From Sphingobium indicum BiD32 (lineage in GTDB: Bacteria; Pseudomonadota; Alphaproteobacteria; Sphingomonadales; Sphingomonadaceae): a stretch of 55,594 nucleotides of DNA. The number at the start of each line of letters is the position of its first letter. Position 1 is the first letter of the stretch. The stretch lies in assembly GCF_000382885.1 (NCBI RefSeq), contig NZ_CAVK010000143.1, forward strand, positions 1-55,594. Reading direction: 5' to 3'. The notes beneath the pieces are model-generated. The model searched no databases. It was not told the DNA's origin and worked only from the letters and a program-made list of their open reading frames with translations. Both the position numbers and the translations under genes were made by a program. Below are positions 55,375 through 55,594 of the stretch, one piece after another.

Positions 55375-55572
55375 CAGGGCTGCCCGGATAATCAACGTCC
55401 ATGTTGTCCATCAGGCAAGGGCATGTCGTCACCATCATTCTGTTCGGTCGCCATCCCTGCCTGCGCACCGGGGAGAGTCAAGCAGTCGAACGCGCGCTTG
55501 GCGGAACCCGACCGTTCATCGCTCCAGCGAAGAACCGGGCCAGTTTTTTTAAGGCCATGACAGCAATCGGCC

Positions 55573-55594
55573 GGACAGCCCGATGGGGCTGTCC
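55573..55594. terminator. Stem-loop at the right edge
   Basis: GGACAGCCC (55573-55581) pairs perfectly with GGGCTGTCC (55586-55594) over a four-base loop. The window ends here, so any T tract cannot be seen. It may end a transcript that comes from beyond the window. The 279 bases from 55316 to 55594 hold no gene I can support. Confidence 0.4.

Overview
The window looks like chromosomal DNA of a high-GC sphingomonad (Sphingobium/Novosphingobium-like). The reasons are a complete set of protocatechuate 4,5-cleavage (lig) genes whose products resemble the Sphingobium SYK-6 proteins as I remember them, sphingomonad-type intergenic palindromic repeats, and a catabolic gene repertoire typical of that group. 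No rRNA, tRNA, CRISPR array, transposase or phage gene is visible. Family assignments come from motif and protein-sequence recognition only; no search was run.

Region 1 (0.3-4.8 kb) handles 4-hydroxybenzoate: pobA, a Tat-exported DUF3237 protein, an aromatic-acid MFS importer, an AraC-type PobR-like regulator and a small conserved-looking ORF. Region 2 (4.8-13.2 kb) is the protocatechuate 4,5-cleavage pathway. ligJ-ligA-ligB-ligC, led by a DUF1932 dehydrogenase, runs on the minus strand. ligK-ligU-ligI runs on the plus strand, divergent from ligR. Together PobA and LigABCIUJK convert 4-hydroxybenzoate to pyruvate and oxaloacetate. LigR is unusual in having two tandem helix-turn-helix domains.

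Region 3 (13.2-35.9 kb) is an accessory catabolic island of unknown substrate: a type-B carboxylesterase, a decayed SnoaL-like gene, two SDRs, TetR, a 2-oxoglutarate dioxygenase, a minus-strand operon (Rieske oxygenase, enoyl-CoA hydratase, CoA-transferase, CitE-like lyase, acyl-CoA dehydrogenase), a CaiB-type CoA-transferase, a second Rieske oxygenase, two small+large acyl-CoA dehydrogenase pairs either side of a Rieske ferredoxin, a frameshifted secreted hydrolase, an aldo/keto reductase and an exported dienelactone-hydrolase-like protein. Three promoter regions here share the palindrome YGAWC-N4-GTTCA, which suggests one TetR regulon.

Region 4 (36-55.3 kb) continues the island: 2-oxoacid dehydrogenase E1 alpha/beta without E2/E3; a minus-strand operon of P450cam-like P450, DUF35 protein, SCP2-type thiolase/aldolase and DUF2889; a divergent plus-strand operon of [3Fe-4S] ferredoxin, SDR, fused double acyl-CoA dehydrogenase and enoyl-CoA hydratase; and a long minus-strand run headed by TetR (AcuI-like reductase, acyl-CoA synthetase, two SnoaL-like proteins, SDRs, a duplicated alpha/beta-barrel protein, aldehyde dehydrogenase, second TetR). 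The gene content fits CoA activation, hydroxylation, alpha/beta-desaturation by heteromeric or fused dehydrogenases, hydration and retro-aldol removal of side-chain units, as known from steroid side-chain degradation. Steroid-ring genes are absent, so a terpenoid-like or alkyl-branched aromatic/alicyclic compound is an equally good guess. This unassigned pathway is the most interesting part of the window.
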